This document shows positions 8,641 through 17,567 of a stretch of 31,895 nt of DNA, in pieces (the stretch's first letter is position 1; each line of letters opens with the position of its first letter). The notes under the pieces are model-generated. The model was not told where the DNA came from. It ran no database searches and was given only the letters and a program-made list of their open reading frames with translations. Source of the DNA: JAAXTX01 sp035560715 (GTDB taxonomy: Bacteria > Patescibacteriota > Minisyncoccia > Moranbacterales > UBA1568); assembly GCA_035560715.1 (NCBI GenBank), contig DATMYW010000026.1:1-31895 (forward strand), written 5' to 3'. The position numbers were made by a program, and so were the translations under genes.

Positions 8641-11600
8641 TCAATTCGTCTGAAAGAGGGTCCCGATCCAACCGAATCGGCTCGATATGGTTCCGGAGAT
8701 GACTTCGGCCGCGGTCTCCTTCGCCTGTTCCACCACGACCGAAACGACCGCGGACGTCGTCACGTTTCCGGCGACATCGGTCACCTTCGCCTGATAACTG
8801 TACACCTGTCCGATCTCTGCCGGAATAGTGATGAGGTGATAGGTGTTCGACGGATCCTCGTTCGTCGATTGTTCCAGGTTCGATGCGGCGACACCCTTGG
8901 CATAATTGATCCGTACCGTCGTCGGTTCGTTCGTCTCAATCTTAACATAAATATTCGCCTGTGAGTTCTTTCCGCGGCCTATGGTCTTTCCGACCGCACG
9001 GTTCGTCACGATTTCAGGCGGGCGCGAGTCGGTTTTGGTCGTGATTTTCTGATCGCCCGCCTCAAGGGCGATCCCATTCCCATCGGTTCCTCCGATCGAA
9101 AGCGTGTACTCCTTCGCCGGCTCGAGTCCCTGCAGTTCCGCACGGTGCTCGGTCGCCATGTCCGTCGTCAGATAGGTGTGCGGTGATTCCCCTTCGTACC
9201 GGAACGAGACCAGTGTCGTCGTCGGCACATTCGTCGCGTATTCGACGATGACCGTCGGGATATCGACATTGTCCTGGTTCTCCACACGGATGTCCGTCGC
9301 TACCGGCTTGACCGGGGTGGAGAACTTATACTGGTCCGAGGAGAACGTATTGAGGTCAGAATCGACGCACTCCACCTGCGTCACGTAGTCGGTCTCCGCC
9401 GAAAGCCCTTCGATCCTCTGCACGTGCGATGTCGATCCGGATGATTCCTCGATGCTTCCCGAGAGGCTTCCGGCGCCATACTTGAGCGTACACGTCGCGC
9501 TCGTATTCGTCTTCCAGGAGACATACGCGCTATCGAGGGCGATGTCCGTCACCGCGAACTCGGAGACGGTCGGAGGCGGGAGCGTCGTAAAATTGGATAT
9601 GTCCGACGTTCCGATATTGCCATCCGGGTCGATGAATTTCACGCGGTAGAAGTACTTCGTATCCGCCTTGAGCCCGGTCAATTCGACGGAATGGTCCGTG
9701 ACCGAGTCGACCTGCCCGTTCGTCTTACCGAGCGAGATGGTTTCGCCGTATTCGACGAAACTGCTCGCGGCACGGTTCGTCGCCCAAGTGAAGGTCGATT
9801 CGAACGACTGCACCGCGTATTTCGGTACGCCGACCAAAAGCGGCGGATGCGTATAGCGTCCGGTCGGGGTCAACGAAACGACCGTAGATCCGATAGAATA
9901 GTTGTTCGTCTTGTCCTTCGATTTCACATAGTAATAGTAGAGCTGACTCTCCAGTCCCGTATCGACATACGCTGAACCGCTCGTCGTCGCTATTTCGGAA
10001 TAATCAATCCCGTCCTCTGAACGGAAGATGGCGTATCCCGCGAAGTTCCCCGTGTCGATCCCTTCTGGGACGCTCCATTTCACGGCGACGCTGTATTCGG
10101 CGGTCTCCCGGTCCGAGGTATCGAATGACTGGACGTTCACGGGAACCGGCGGCGAACTCGTGTCCGCACTGAAAGAGACGGACGCATACAGGTTGTAATC
10201 GACATTTCCCGCCTCGTCCATGGCCACCACATAGAACGTATTCGACCCTTTCTGCGTCGCGAAGGGACCGGGTCCGGCGAACGTGAGCGGGGTCTCGACG
10301 ACGTTATACTCGGTCGGCAACGTATTCACCGCGTAATAGTATTTCAACTTGGTCACGTCACCGACATAGGATGCCGGGATATCCCAGGTGAACGAGAAGG
10401 AGTTGGTACTCGAGGACGTCGGGGTCGCCTGGAGATTCTGAGGCGGGGTCGGCGCGCTCACGTTGTAATAGTATTCCTGCGCGGTCGGAGAGGAAACGTT
10501 GCCCGCATTGTCGACGGTACGGAGGTAGAATTTGTTCTTCCCGGTCTGGTAGGCGCCGACGATATGGTCGGCGTTCGGAATCGTGATGGAGACCGTGGAA
10601 GGATCCGTGATGTCGTACCAGACGCCTGCCGCATCCCCGTCGGTCCGATATTGGAACTTCGCGACGCCGGCATAGTTGTCGGCGGCATCGGCAGACCAGA
10701 GGAACGAGTAGTTGTCGACGGACGAATAGCCCGTCGGCGTCACCGAGAAGCTGGCCGGGTTGGTCGGAGAGTCGACATCGTACTTGTAGGTGAACGCCTC
10801 GAAGTCCGACGGGGGGAACATAGAGGCATAGTCGACCGCCTTTATCTTCAGGTAGTATGTTTTTCCAGAAACGAGATTTGAGACCGTGTAGGTGGTACCG
10901 GTCTGGAAGGTACCGAGCATGAAGGCGTCCGCATCACTTTGCTCGCCGAAATAGACGTAATAGCCGGAGACACCGGATCCGCCCGGAGTGTCGTTCGCCC
11001 CGCCGGTCTGACCCGCCGCTGGCCAGGAAAACGAGGGTGTGGCATATCCGTTCCAGGTATCCGAAATTATCCCGGTCGTGTGCGTAACGTCGCTATAGGC
11101 GCTGACCGCGGTCGGATTGCTCGGCGCGTCGATATCCTGGTAGTAATTGACGGTGATGTCGTTCACTGTCGGCGAAAAGACCTGGTCAGCCGATGAAACG
11201 GACACCCGGACCTGGACATAACGGGCCGGCGCGGAATGGATAGTCATGGTGTGCGTCGTCCCCGAAGCCGAATCGTTCTGCGTCGCCGCCCAGTCCGACC
11301 AGGTCGAACCGTCCGACGACGTCCGCGTCTCGAAACCGATATAGGTGTTTGCCGGCGCCGTATAGTTCACGACGAGGTTGGAGAAATGATAGACGGAGAG
11401 CAGGTCCATCGTCGGTCCGGTATACGTGCCCGTCTTCACGAATCCCGTTCCGCCACTCGACGAACCGACGAGGTAACTGTACAGACCGTCCGCGTACGAG
11501 TTTGTCCCGGCTCCCGAAATGATCCAGTTCTTGTGATTGGCGTATGCCCCGACACCGCCGGTCGTCACGAGCGCCGGCACCTTGAGGTCGGGTGTCGAAC

Positions 11601-14600
11601 TCACCGTCTGCCATGTTCCCGGCGTCGCCTGCGACGTATCGTAGCGGTAATAGTCGTTCGTCGCGTTTCCGCGGGCGGTATAAAGATAGCCGTCCCCGGG
11701 ATCCGTCAGGCTACTCCCGGTACTGGCGGTATTCGGGAGTACGCCGAGCGCCGTCCAGGTCGAACCACTGATCGTGAAGCGACAGGTGCTGGTCGTGCCT
11801 CCCCCGCGGGTCACATAGACATAGCCGTTCTTGTAGACGATCTTGGAGCCGTCGCCGATGGTGCCGATACACGCGGCCGGCGTCATGGCCGTCATCGTCG
11901 ACCAGCGCGATCCGGCGGTTCCCTGCGTGTCGTACCGCCACCAGACATAACTTCCTCCTTGCGTGAGGTAAATGTATTGGGTACCATCATAAGTCATCGA
12001 CGATCCGGTCGTCACCTGTCCCGCCGGTCGGTCGGACGTGATTTCCGACCACGTGTTCGTCGCCACGTCGTATTTGAAGAAGTAGGTCGTGTATCCCGTT
12101 CGCGTCGTACTCAGGGAGCCCGGGATATAATAGACTGACTTTTCCGTCTTGTTGTAGGTGATGCTCGCGCCGGTCGTCGCTCCGACCGGAAGACGGGCAA
12201 GATCATTCCAACTCCCGGTGGCGGTGTCGTACTTCCCGAACGTGTTATCGAGTCCTCCCCGGACGACATAGAGGTTCGTACCGTCATCGGACGACAGGGA
12301 CGTGCCCGCCGCGTACGGGACGAACGAATTGACGCCCGTGCCGTTCCCGGTCGGCACCGACGGTCCGAAGAATCCGCTCCTCGGGAGTTCCCAGGTATTG
12401 TCCGCGATGTTATAGCGATAGAAACCGGTCGTATTTCCGCCGCGTTCCAGATACACGTACCCGTTGTACGTGATCATCGAGGCACCGGCACTCACCAATG
12501 CGGGCGCGTCCGGAAGCGTCGACCACGTGTTCGTATCGATATCGTATCTGTAGAAATTCTGTTTCAGGTTTCCCGTCGTGACGTTGTTTCCTCCTATGGC
12601 GAATATCGACTGGGTCGCCTGGTCGAAGGCGATCGTGCCTCCGTCATACATACCTTCGGGCGCCGGGGTGAGCGGCGTCCAGGTGTTGTGAGTCTCCCCA
12701 TGATCCGCGTCGTTCGCGACGGAATATTTCGCGAAGTATGGCAGCAGGTTGCCCTGAAGCACGTAGACGTTATTCCGGCCGTCGTATACGCTGTCCGAAC
12801 CCTCGTACACCTTCTGCCCGTCAACCGTATTCGGGTTTCCGAAATCGGCGTTCGAGAGCGTGGTCCATCCGCGGGTACAACCCGTCTGTCCGTAACAGGT
12901 ATCGTACCGATAAAACGCGTCGTCGTTTCCCGGCATGCCGTAGATATACCGGGAACCGTCATAGGAGAGGTTACCGCCGTAATCGAAGTTTTTCGGAGCG
13001 CTGTCGACAGCTGACCAGGTATTCGTCTCGATCTCGTACTGCAGGAACGTCGACTGGAGATTTCCCTTCGCCAGATAAAGATAGCCCGGAGGGCCCTCCA
13101 CGAGCGTTCCTCCGTAGTACACGGTCGCAAGCGCCGTAGGAACGACCGCCTTCGATGTCCAGGTGTCGGTTTCTATCTCGTACCGATAAAAGGCGTTGCC
13201 GTTGCCGGCGGCGGTATAGAGACAGTGATTACTGTTGCCGGCGCATGCCCCAAGCGCGAATTTCGCCCCGTAATATAGGTTGCCGAACGCAAGCGACAAC
13301 CGACTCTGGTTCCAAAGACCGCTGATTCCAGAGAGCCGTACAGATCCGTCGGAAAGGGACGTCGTATTGCTGAACGATCCGGCGTTGAATTCCGTCTGAC
13401 TCGAGATGGTCTGACTCAGTACCGGTGAGGCACCGCCGTAGACGTACGTGAACGCGTCCCAGATCGCATCGCTCACATTACCGTCATTGTCCCTGGTCCG
13501 TATGCGCAGATAGTACGGCTTCGGCTGAAACGTGTCGGTTTCCGTAAACGCCGTCGAGGACGTGTAGGTGAGCGCCGTCTGAAATACGCCGTCGGTTTGG
13601 GGATCGGCCGAGACGTTCGGACCGAAATAAACATAGTATCCGGCAACACCGGATCCGCTGTCGGCCGCACCGGCCCATTGGAAATAGGGATGGTCGTACG
13701 AATACGTGCTCCCGGATGAAAGCGTCTGCCCGGCGCCGTTCTGCGAATAGGCGTTGACGCCGGTAGGATTGGTCGGGTGGACGTCCTCCGAGGTATAGTC
13801 TATGGAGAATCCGTCGACCGTGGGAGTGTTCGTGCCATCTCCCGCAAGCGTCGCGCGCACCTGCACGTATCGTGCCTTCGGCGACTGTATCGCCGTGCCC
13901 GACAAGGCCTGCCACGACGACCATGTGCTCTGATCGTTGCTCGTCCTGGTCTCATACGTGATGCTCGTATTGGCAGGTTTCGTATCCGTCGCCGTGAAAT
14001 TCACCCATGTGTTCACGTACGAGAGATCGATCGCCTGGCTCACGTACGTTCCCGACGAAAGGTAGTTCGTCGACGGCACCGTGTAGCTCCACATGTCGGC
14101 CAGGCCGTTGCCCGGCGTCGCATAGAGAGACGTTCCTCCGGCATATTCGATCGAGGCACCGCTGTACGGACCGCGGGCGAACGTGTACGTCTGGTCCGCG
14201 GGCAGCAAACGCCAGGCATCGGATGTAGGCGTATATTCCCACAACTCGTTCTTATAATATCCCGCCAGCGCGTAAATTTTTCCGTTATACACCGTCATAT
14301 CCGTCCCGAGATACTGCGAGAACGGCGTCGTCTTGACGGCGCTCCAGGCTCCGGCGCTGTATTTGAGAAGCGCCGTCTCGCCGTTCCCCGGCATCACGTA
14401 GATATCGGTACCGATCGCGGCGATACGCGAACCGACATTGGCGTTATACGTAACCGTCCCGATCGTCATAGCGGGAAGAGTGCTCCATCCCGTCCCGGAA
14501 ACCCATCTGTAGAATGTGCTGGATCCGCCTCCGCGAATGGCATAGATGGAATTATCCGACGCACAGGCGAGTCCGGAGCCGGCACCGGCCGTAGCGGGAA

Positions 14601-16230
14601 GCGAGTTCGGAGACGTCGAATACGTCGTCCACGTATCTTCCGCATACTGGTGGAAGCTCACGCTCGCGGGCTGCAGGTAATAGGCGTATCCATTGCACCA
14701 CGTACCTTTCGTGTCGGTATTGAGCGTGTAGGGAAGCACGCGCTTCGAACTCCATGAATTCGTCGCGACATCATATCGGTAAAACGTATTCGTATTCCCA
14801 CCGCGGACAGCGTAAACGTATGCGGAAGCACCGGTCTGTCCGTTCCACATGAGATCACTTCCGGTATTGAGCGTGATTGAGCCATCCATAACCTGCTTCG
14901 GCCCGACCCACTGTCCGTTCGTGCCGAGCGTCGGATCGAACTTCCACATGTCAGTCGTATTCAGACCCCGGAACGCATAGATCTTATTCTCCGACGCATT
15001 GTACGCCATCGAAGGATAACTCGTCGTCATCGGGGCAAACTCGTTCGTACCGACCATCGATAGCCACGTGTCGGTGGCGACGGTATACCGATAGAACGTC
15101 GTGGTACTGCCTCCACGCATGACATACACATACCCGTTCGCATAAACGACGCGCTGATCACCTGCGACGGCCGCCGGCATCACTGCCGTGCGGGTAGTCC
15201 AGACATTTGTCGAAAGATTGTAACGGTACACTGCCGTCGCCGCCGTCCCGCGGATAGCATAAATATATCCATCCTGACCGTTGACAATGTCGCCACCCGT
15301 GCTCAAGGACGCGGTAATCGGTGCGCGGTTGAGCCATTCCCCGGTCGCGACGCTGTACTTGTAGAAATCGGTGCTTGCATTGCCGCGAGCGAAATAGACG
15401 TCCGTTCCATCGTTCTCCAGCGAGGCCCCCGAATACGGCGCGTCGAGCAGGTCCGTCAATCTCGTCCACGCTCCGCTCGCAATATTGTATTTGTAGAATT
15501 TCAGCGAATATCCTCCGAATTGCATGTATATGTCGCCGCTCGAGGCTATATAGGTCATGTCCGCGCCGACATACGCCGGCTGCGGAAGATCTGAAAGTGC
15601 GTCCCAGGTATTTGTGGTGATATCGTACCGCCAAAAAGCCTTGTCAGACTGTCCACGGGTCACATAGACATAGTTGCCCACGGATACCGACGCGTTCCCG
15701 GCATTGATCGGCTCTTTCGTCGGTGCCCATACCCGGGCACCCCAACTCCCGGATGACTGCAACTGGATCGAGTCTGTCGCGCTCGTGGAACTCACCTGAG
15801 TGAGGGTTCCCTTCTCCCAATCAGCCCGCGTCGTGACGGATACCGACTTCGGAGCTGAAAGCGCTCCCGGAGTGACTCCATACACGATCGCAGCAATAAG
15901 AAATACCGCAAACAAGCGGATAGTCGCGCCTCCGAGAAAAGTCAGCGACTTTTTCCACGGCAAACGGGCAATCAGATGAAATTTTCGAAAATAGAAATCG
16001 CGAAACCGATATCCTCTGCCGAGACTTTTTCTGTTCCGTATCTCATAGACTTCCAAAAATTCCGAAAGGCTTACGTATTCCTTCGCGATTTTTCCGACGG
16101 ATTCCCTTCTCTTCGAATTTGTATTTTTGTGTTTGATAACGGAAAAAAGCCCTCCGATAAGGCTCTTTTTTGAAACGGTCATTCCGCTTCTTCCGATGTT
16201 CTTTCGTGACTGTTTCCGTTGCACCGCCAT
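8641..16230 (-). CDS. giant Kelch-like/FN3 surface protein, 2529 aa
   Basis: This is a secreted or surface-attached multidomain protein. It has a basic cytoplasmic N-terminus of about 95 residues and one membrane helix at about 98-122 (FLGGATIRLFAVFLIAAIVYG). Block 1, about residues 150-720, holds 12 Kelch-like units of the form YVYxxRGG..TFYRYD..TNTW. A lectin/discoidin-like domain (ETRTSNDQSTWS) and an FN3 domain follow to about 930. Block 2 repeats this order: 12 units to about 1595, the same ETRTSSDGSTWS domain, then FN3-like domains starting near 1700, 1820, 1926, 2024, 2127, 2217, 2307 and 2401. No sortase motif or transmembrane end is visible. An adhesion or glycan-binding role is likely but not shown. 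The start at 16230 has a weak GGGGG site; the ATG at 16182 is an alternative. Confidence 0.9.
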   Translation of the reverse strand: MAVQRKQSRKNIGRSGMTVSKKSLIGGLFSVIKHKNTNSKRRESVGKIAKEYVSLSEFLEVYEIRNRKSLGRGYRFRDFYFRKFHLIARLPWKKSLTFLGGATIRLFAVFLIAAIVYGVTPGALSAPKSVSVTTRADWEKGTLTQVSSTSATDSIQLQSSGSWGARVWAPTKEPINAGNASVSVGNYVYVTRGQSDKAFWRYDITTNTWDALSDLPQPAYVGADMTYIASSGDIYMQFGGYSLKFYKYNIASGAWTRLTDLLDAPYSGASLENDGTDVYFARGNASTDFYKYSVATGEWLNRAPITASLSTGGDIVNGQDGYIYAIRGTAATAVYRYNLSTNVWTTRTAVMPAAVAGDQRVVYANGYVYVMRGGSTTTFYRYTVATDTWLSMVGTNEFAPMTTSYPSMAYNASENKIYAFRGLNTTDMWKFDPTLGTNGQWVGPKQVMDGSITLNTGSDLMWNGQTGASAYVYAVRGGNTNTFYRYDVATNSWSSKRVLPYTLNTDTKGTWCNGYAYYLQPASVSFHQYAEDTWTTYSTSPNSLPATAGAGSGLACASDNSIYAIRGGGSSTFYRWVSGTGWSTLPAMTIGTVTYNANVGSRIAAIGTDIYVMPGNGETALLKYSAGAWSAVKTTPFSQYLGTDMTVYNGKIYALAGYYKNELWEYTPTSDAWRLLPADQTYTFARGPYSGASIEYAGGTSLYATPGNGLADMWSYTVPSTNYLSSGTYVSQAIDLSYVNTWVNFTATDTKPANTSITYETRTSNDQSTWSSWQALSGTAIQSPKARYVQVRATLAGDGTNTPTVDGFSIDYTSEDVHPTNPTGVNAYSQNGAGQTLSSGSTYSYDHPYFQWAGAADSGSGVAGYYVYFGPNVSADPQTDGVFQTALTYTSSTAFTETDTFQPKPYYLRIRTRDNDGNVSDAIWDAFTYVYGGASPVLSQTISSQTEFNAGSFSNTTSLSDGSVRLSGISGLWNQSRLSLAFGNLYYGAKFALGACAGNSNHCLYTAAGNGNAFYRYEIETDTWTSKAVVPTALATVYYGGTLVEGPPGYLYLAKGNLQSTFLQYEIETNTWSAVDSAPKNFDYGGNLSYDGSRYIYGMPGNDDAFYRYDTCYGQTGCTRGWTTLSNADFGNPNTVDGQKVYEGSDSVYDGRNNVYVLQGNLLPYFAKYSVANDADHGETHNTWTPLTPAPEGMYDGGTIAFDQATQSIFAIGGNNVTTGNLKQNFYRYDIDTNTWSTLPDAPALVSAGASMITYNGYVYLERGGNTTGFYRYNIADNTWELPRSGFFGPSVPTGNGTGVNSFVPYAAGTSLSSDDGTNLYVVRGGLDNTFGKYDTATGSWNDLARLPVGATTGASITYNKTEKSVYYIPGSLSTTRTGYTTYFFKYDVATNTWSEITSDRPAGQVTTGSSMTYDGTQYIYLTQGGSYVWWRYDTQGTAGSRWSTMTAMTPAACIGTIGDGSKIVYKNGYVYVTRGGGTTSTCRFTISGSTWTALGVLPNTASTGSSLTDPGDGYLYTARGNATNDYYRYDTSQATPGTWQTVSSTPDLKVPALVTTGGVGAYANHKNWIISGAGTNSYADGLYSYLVGSSSGGTGFVKTGTYTGPTMDLLSVYHFSNLVVNYTAPANTYIGFETRTSSDGSTWSDWAATQNDSASGTTHTMTIHSAPARYVQVRVSVSSADQVFSPTVNDITVNYYQDIDAPSNPTAVSAYSDVTHTTGIISDTWNGYATPSFSWPAAGQTGGANDTPGGSGVSGYYVYFGEQSDADAFMLGTFQTGTTYTVSNLVSGKTYYLKIKAVDYASMFPPSDFEAFTYKYDVDSPTNPASFSVTPTGYSSVDNYSFLWSADAADNYAGVAKFQYRTDGDAAGVWYDITDPSTVSITIPNADHIVGAYQTGKNKFYLRTVDNAGNVSSPTAQEYYYNVSAPTPPQNLQATPTSSSTNSFSFTWDIPASYVGDVTKLKYYYAVNTLPTEYNVVETPLTFAGPGPFATQKGSNTFYVVAMDEAGNVDYNLYASVSFSADTSSPPVPVNVQSFDTSDRETAEYSVAVKWSVPEGIDTGNFAGYAIFRSEDGIDYSEIATTSGSAYVDTGLESQLYYYYVKSKDKTNNYSIGSTVVSLTPTGRYTHPPLLVGVPKYAVQSFESTFTWATNRAASSFVEYGETISLGKTNGQVDSVTDHSVELTGLKADTKYFYRVKFIDPDGNIGTSDISNFTTLPPPTVSEFAVTDIALDSAYVSWKTNTSATCTLKYGAGSLSGSIEESSGSTSHVQRIEGLSAETDYVTQVECVDSDLNTFSSDQYKFSTPVKPVATDIRVENQDNVDIPTVIVEYATNVPTTTLVSFRYEGESPHTYLTTDMATEHRAELQGLEPAKEYTLSIGGTDGNGIALEAGDQKITTKTDSRPPEIVTNRAVGKTIGRGKNSQANIYVKIETNEPTTVRINYAKGVAASNLEQSTNEDPSNTYHLITIPAEIGQVYSYQAKVTDVAGNVTTSAVVSVVVEQAKETAAEVISGTISSRFGWIGTLFQTN

Positions 16231-16273
16231 AGTCCCCCGTTGTTTATTTTTTTCTTCCCAATCGAATCACTGC

Positions 16274-16489
16274 CTATCGTGCGTATGAATCCCTATCTTG
16301 GATTCCGGAAAGCTTTTGGATAAGCCCACGCATTCGTTCAAGATCGACGTCCGTATAGATTCGCCATCCTCTGCTATCACGATCGGGAGCCGGAATACGG
16401 CCCTCCTTTTCCCATCGGAAAATGGTCGTACGGTCGCGATCAATCAATTTTGTGACCTCTTTGACCCGATAGAGAGAACAATACATCAT
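16274..16489 (-). CDS. MerR-like helix-turn-helix protein, 71 aa
   Basis: A DNA-binding domain of MerR/excisionase type with no effector domain. The HTH reads YRVKEVTKLIDRDRTTIFRW, followed by the wing EGRIPAPDRDSRGWRIYTDVDLERM. At 71 aa it consists of just the winged-helix unit and a short tail. It lies 43 nt upstream of the giant surface protein gene in the same direction and is probably its co-transcribed regulator. Tandem 9-bp repeats upstream of its start are a candidate autoregulatory site. A role in controlling the surface-protein operon is inferred from position only. Confidence 0.8.
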   Translation of the reverse strand: MMYCSLYRVKEVTKLIDRDRTTIFRWEKEGRIPAPDRDSRGWRIYTDVDLERMRGLIQKLSGIQDRDSYAR

Positions 16490-16521
16490 CGCGCGATACG
16501 GATTAACGCTTTCAGTCGAAC

Positions 16522-16546
16522 CATACGTACTGTATGTACTGTATGC
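16522..16546. promoter_or_regulatory. tandem 9-bp repeat, candidate operator
   Basis: GTACTGTAT occurs twice in direct succession (16527-16535 and 16536-16544), flanked by CATAC on one side, which also gives an inverted CATAC/GTATG pairing. It is located 33-57 nt upstream of the MerR-like start and downstream of the leader hairpin. It could be a binding site for the HTH protein. Confidence 0.45.
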
Positions 16547-16562
16547 AAGACTGGGAAAAAGA

Positions 16563-16600
16563 AAGGGTGAGGTCGCCGCTATCGCGGCAACTTCACCCTT
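16563..16600 (-). terminator. strong hairpin with T-rich tail, leader attenuator or terminator
   Basis: On the minus strand AAGGGTGA pairs with TCACCCTT, continuing inward as an imperfect stem to GCCGC-GATA-GCGGC. CTTTTTCC follows. It has the form of an intrinsic terminator. It lies immediately after a good minus-strand promoter and 74 nt before the MerR-like gene, so it may act inside the 5' leader of the surface-protein operon. The simpler alternative is that it ends transcripts coming from the upstream genes. Confidence 0.75.
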
Positions 16601-16608
16601 ACCAAGCC

Positions 16609-16637
16609 ATTATACACCTATTTTCAAAAGAAATCAA
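16609..16637 (-). promoter_or_regulatory. promoter TTGATT-17-TATAAT
   Basis: On the minus strand TTGATT is separated by exactly 17 nt from TATAAT. The predicted start of transcription is near 16602, right at the foot of the leader hairpin. It would drive the MerR-like gene, the giant surface protein and the ABC pair. Confidence 0.65.
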
Positions 16638-16717
16638 CTATCGGATGCCGGGTCTCGACTATTTGCCTCGTCATTCCGTTGCACATCCGATTCCGGGAGG
16701 ATGAAATTCGACAGGAG

Positions 16718-16879
16718 CTAATCCTGCTTTTTTGGACATCCCGTACCCGCCTTCTTTTTCTTTACGGGATTCATCATCGCGTTCTTCGCTTTGCCCTCGA
16801 GGCGGGGCGGGCGGGTGACGTGAAAGTGTTCCTGCGCCTCCTGTTCCTTGTTCGCGCCCCTGATAAGCGTCTTTTTCAT
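16718..16879 (-). CDS. possible small basic protein, 53 aa
   Basis: An ATG at 16879 opens 53 codons on the minus strand, beginning MKKTLIRGANKEQEAQEHF and ending in a Lys-rich tail (VKKKKAGTGCPKKQD). The composition is strongly basic and the reading frame is clean, but no Shine-Dalgarno precedes it and I recognise no family. It lies 45 nt after the small membrane protein gene and could be its second cistron. The rest of the 16606-16924 interval holds only the promoter and hairpin described separately. Confidence 0.35.
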   Translation of the reverse strand: MKKTLIRGANKEQEAQEHFHVTRPPRLEGKAKNAMMNPVKKKKAGTGCPKKQD

Positions 16880-16924
16880 ACATTTGTGGGAAGGTCCGTG
16901 GCTCCCGCCGCCGGACGCCTCCGA

Positions 16925-17347
16925 TTAATGAAGATTCGATGACGATTCGGCACGTCTCCGATCTCGTGACCTCTTCCAACCAGCGATATAGAGCCCTCCG
17001 ACCAAAAAAGCGATACCGGAGAGCTGGACCGACCACAAAAGCGCGATCTTCCAGTCGATGCCACCGCGAACTCCTCCGAGGAACACGAGCGCGATATAGA
17101 GGATTCCGGCTGAAATGAAGGTTATTCCACCGATAATCGGGCGCTTCCATGCGGCTGCCGTCAGGACCGCGAGTACGAATACCGGGATATTGTGCATGAG
17201 GAGTCCGAGCGCGATCTCGCCCGCGCTCCGGCCGGGCTCGAAGACATCGAGCGAGAAGAGGGAGAGGAACAGCAAGAACCCTATCGAGGCGATTCTCGGC
17301 GCCCACTGGACGAATCCGCCGGACGTTTTCGGGTGTCCCGTTTTCAT
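16925..17347 (-). CDS. small four-helix membrane protein, 140 aa
   Basis: Four hydrophobic helices are visible: IASIGFLLFLSLFSLDVF, IALGLLMHNIPVFVLAVLTAAAW, PIIGGITFISAGILYIALVF and IALLWSVQLSGIAFLVGGLYIAGW, followed by an Arg-rich cytoplasmic tail. The pattern of a W near helix 1, LDVF, then H-N-I-P in helix 2 and W-K before helix 3 matches a family of small uncharacterised bacterial membrane proteins (DUF7670-like, from memory). The start at 17347 is chosen because TATAAT lies only 6 nt upstream, indicating a leaderless mRNA; the longer frame to 17407 would start upstream of this promoter. Function unknown. Confidence 0.75.
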   Translation of the reverse strand: MKTGHPKTSGGFVQWAPRIASIGFLLFLSLFSLDVFEPGRSAGEIALGLLMHNIPVFVLAVLTAAAWKRPIIGGITFISAGILYIALVFLGGVRGGIDWKIALLWSVQLSGIAFLVGGLYIAGWKRSRDRRRAESSSNLH

Positions 17348-17352
17348 GCGTT

Positions 17353-17358
17353 GATTAT
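17353..17358 (-). promoter_or_regulatory. -10 box of a leaderless transcript
   Basis: TATAAT on the minus strand is followed by six bases and then the ATG at 17347, so transcription would begin at or very near the start codon. No clear -35 box is seen at the usual distance. Confidence 0.6.
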
Positions 17359-17436
17359 ACCACGGCATGTTAATCGAGCGCTGTCGGCTATCTTTCTGAA
17401 ATATCATTTATTCATACGGGTGAATTCTCGGATTCC

Positions 17437-17465
17437 TTTACATATCCGTGAATTCGTTCTATAAT
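17437..17465 (+). promoter_or_regulatory. promoter TTTACA-17-TATAAT
   Basis: TTTACA (17437-17442) is separated by 17 nt from TATAAT (17460-17465). It points at the ATP-grasp gene, leaving a 5' untranslated leader of about 95 nt. It overlaps the first codons of the longer possible ORF, which argues for the ATG at 17568 as start. Confidence 0.75.
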
Positions 17466-17567
17466 CGATTGATTCTCCCATTCGGCTCAGGGCATCCTTT
17501 CGTCCTTGCACAAGCAACCTCAAAAGGCGGTGAAGCGGGAAATCACGTATTTTCTGATATTCCCATC

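Noticed and set aside
8641..16230. Many plus- and minus-strand ORFs of 60-330 codons inside the giant surface gene
   Set aside because: They are Arg/Ser/Pro-rich shadow frames created by the repetitive GC-rich coding sequence, with no ribosome sites and no recognisable domains.
16712..16733. CAGGA-GCTAA-TCCTG followed by T6 as a plus-strand terminator
   Set aside because: The stem is only 5 bp and there is no plus-strand gene upstream for it to serve.
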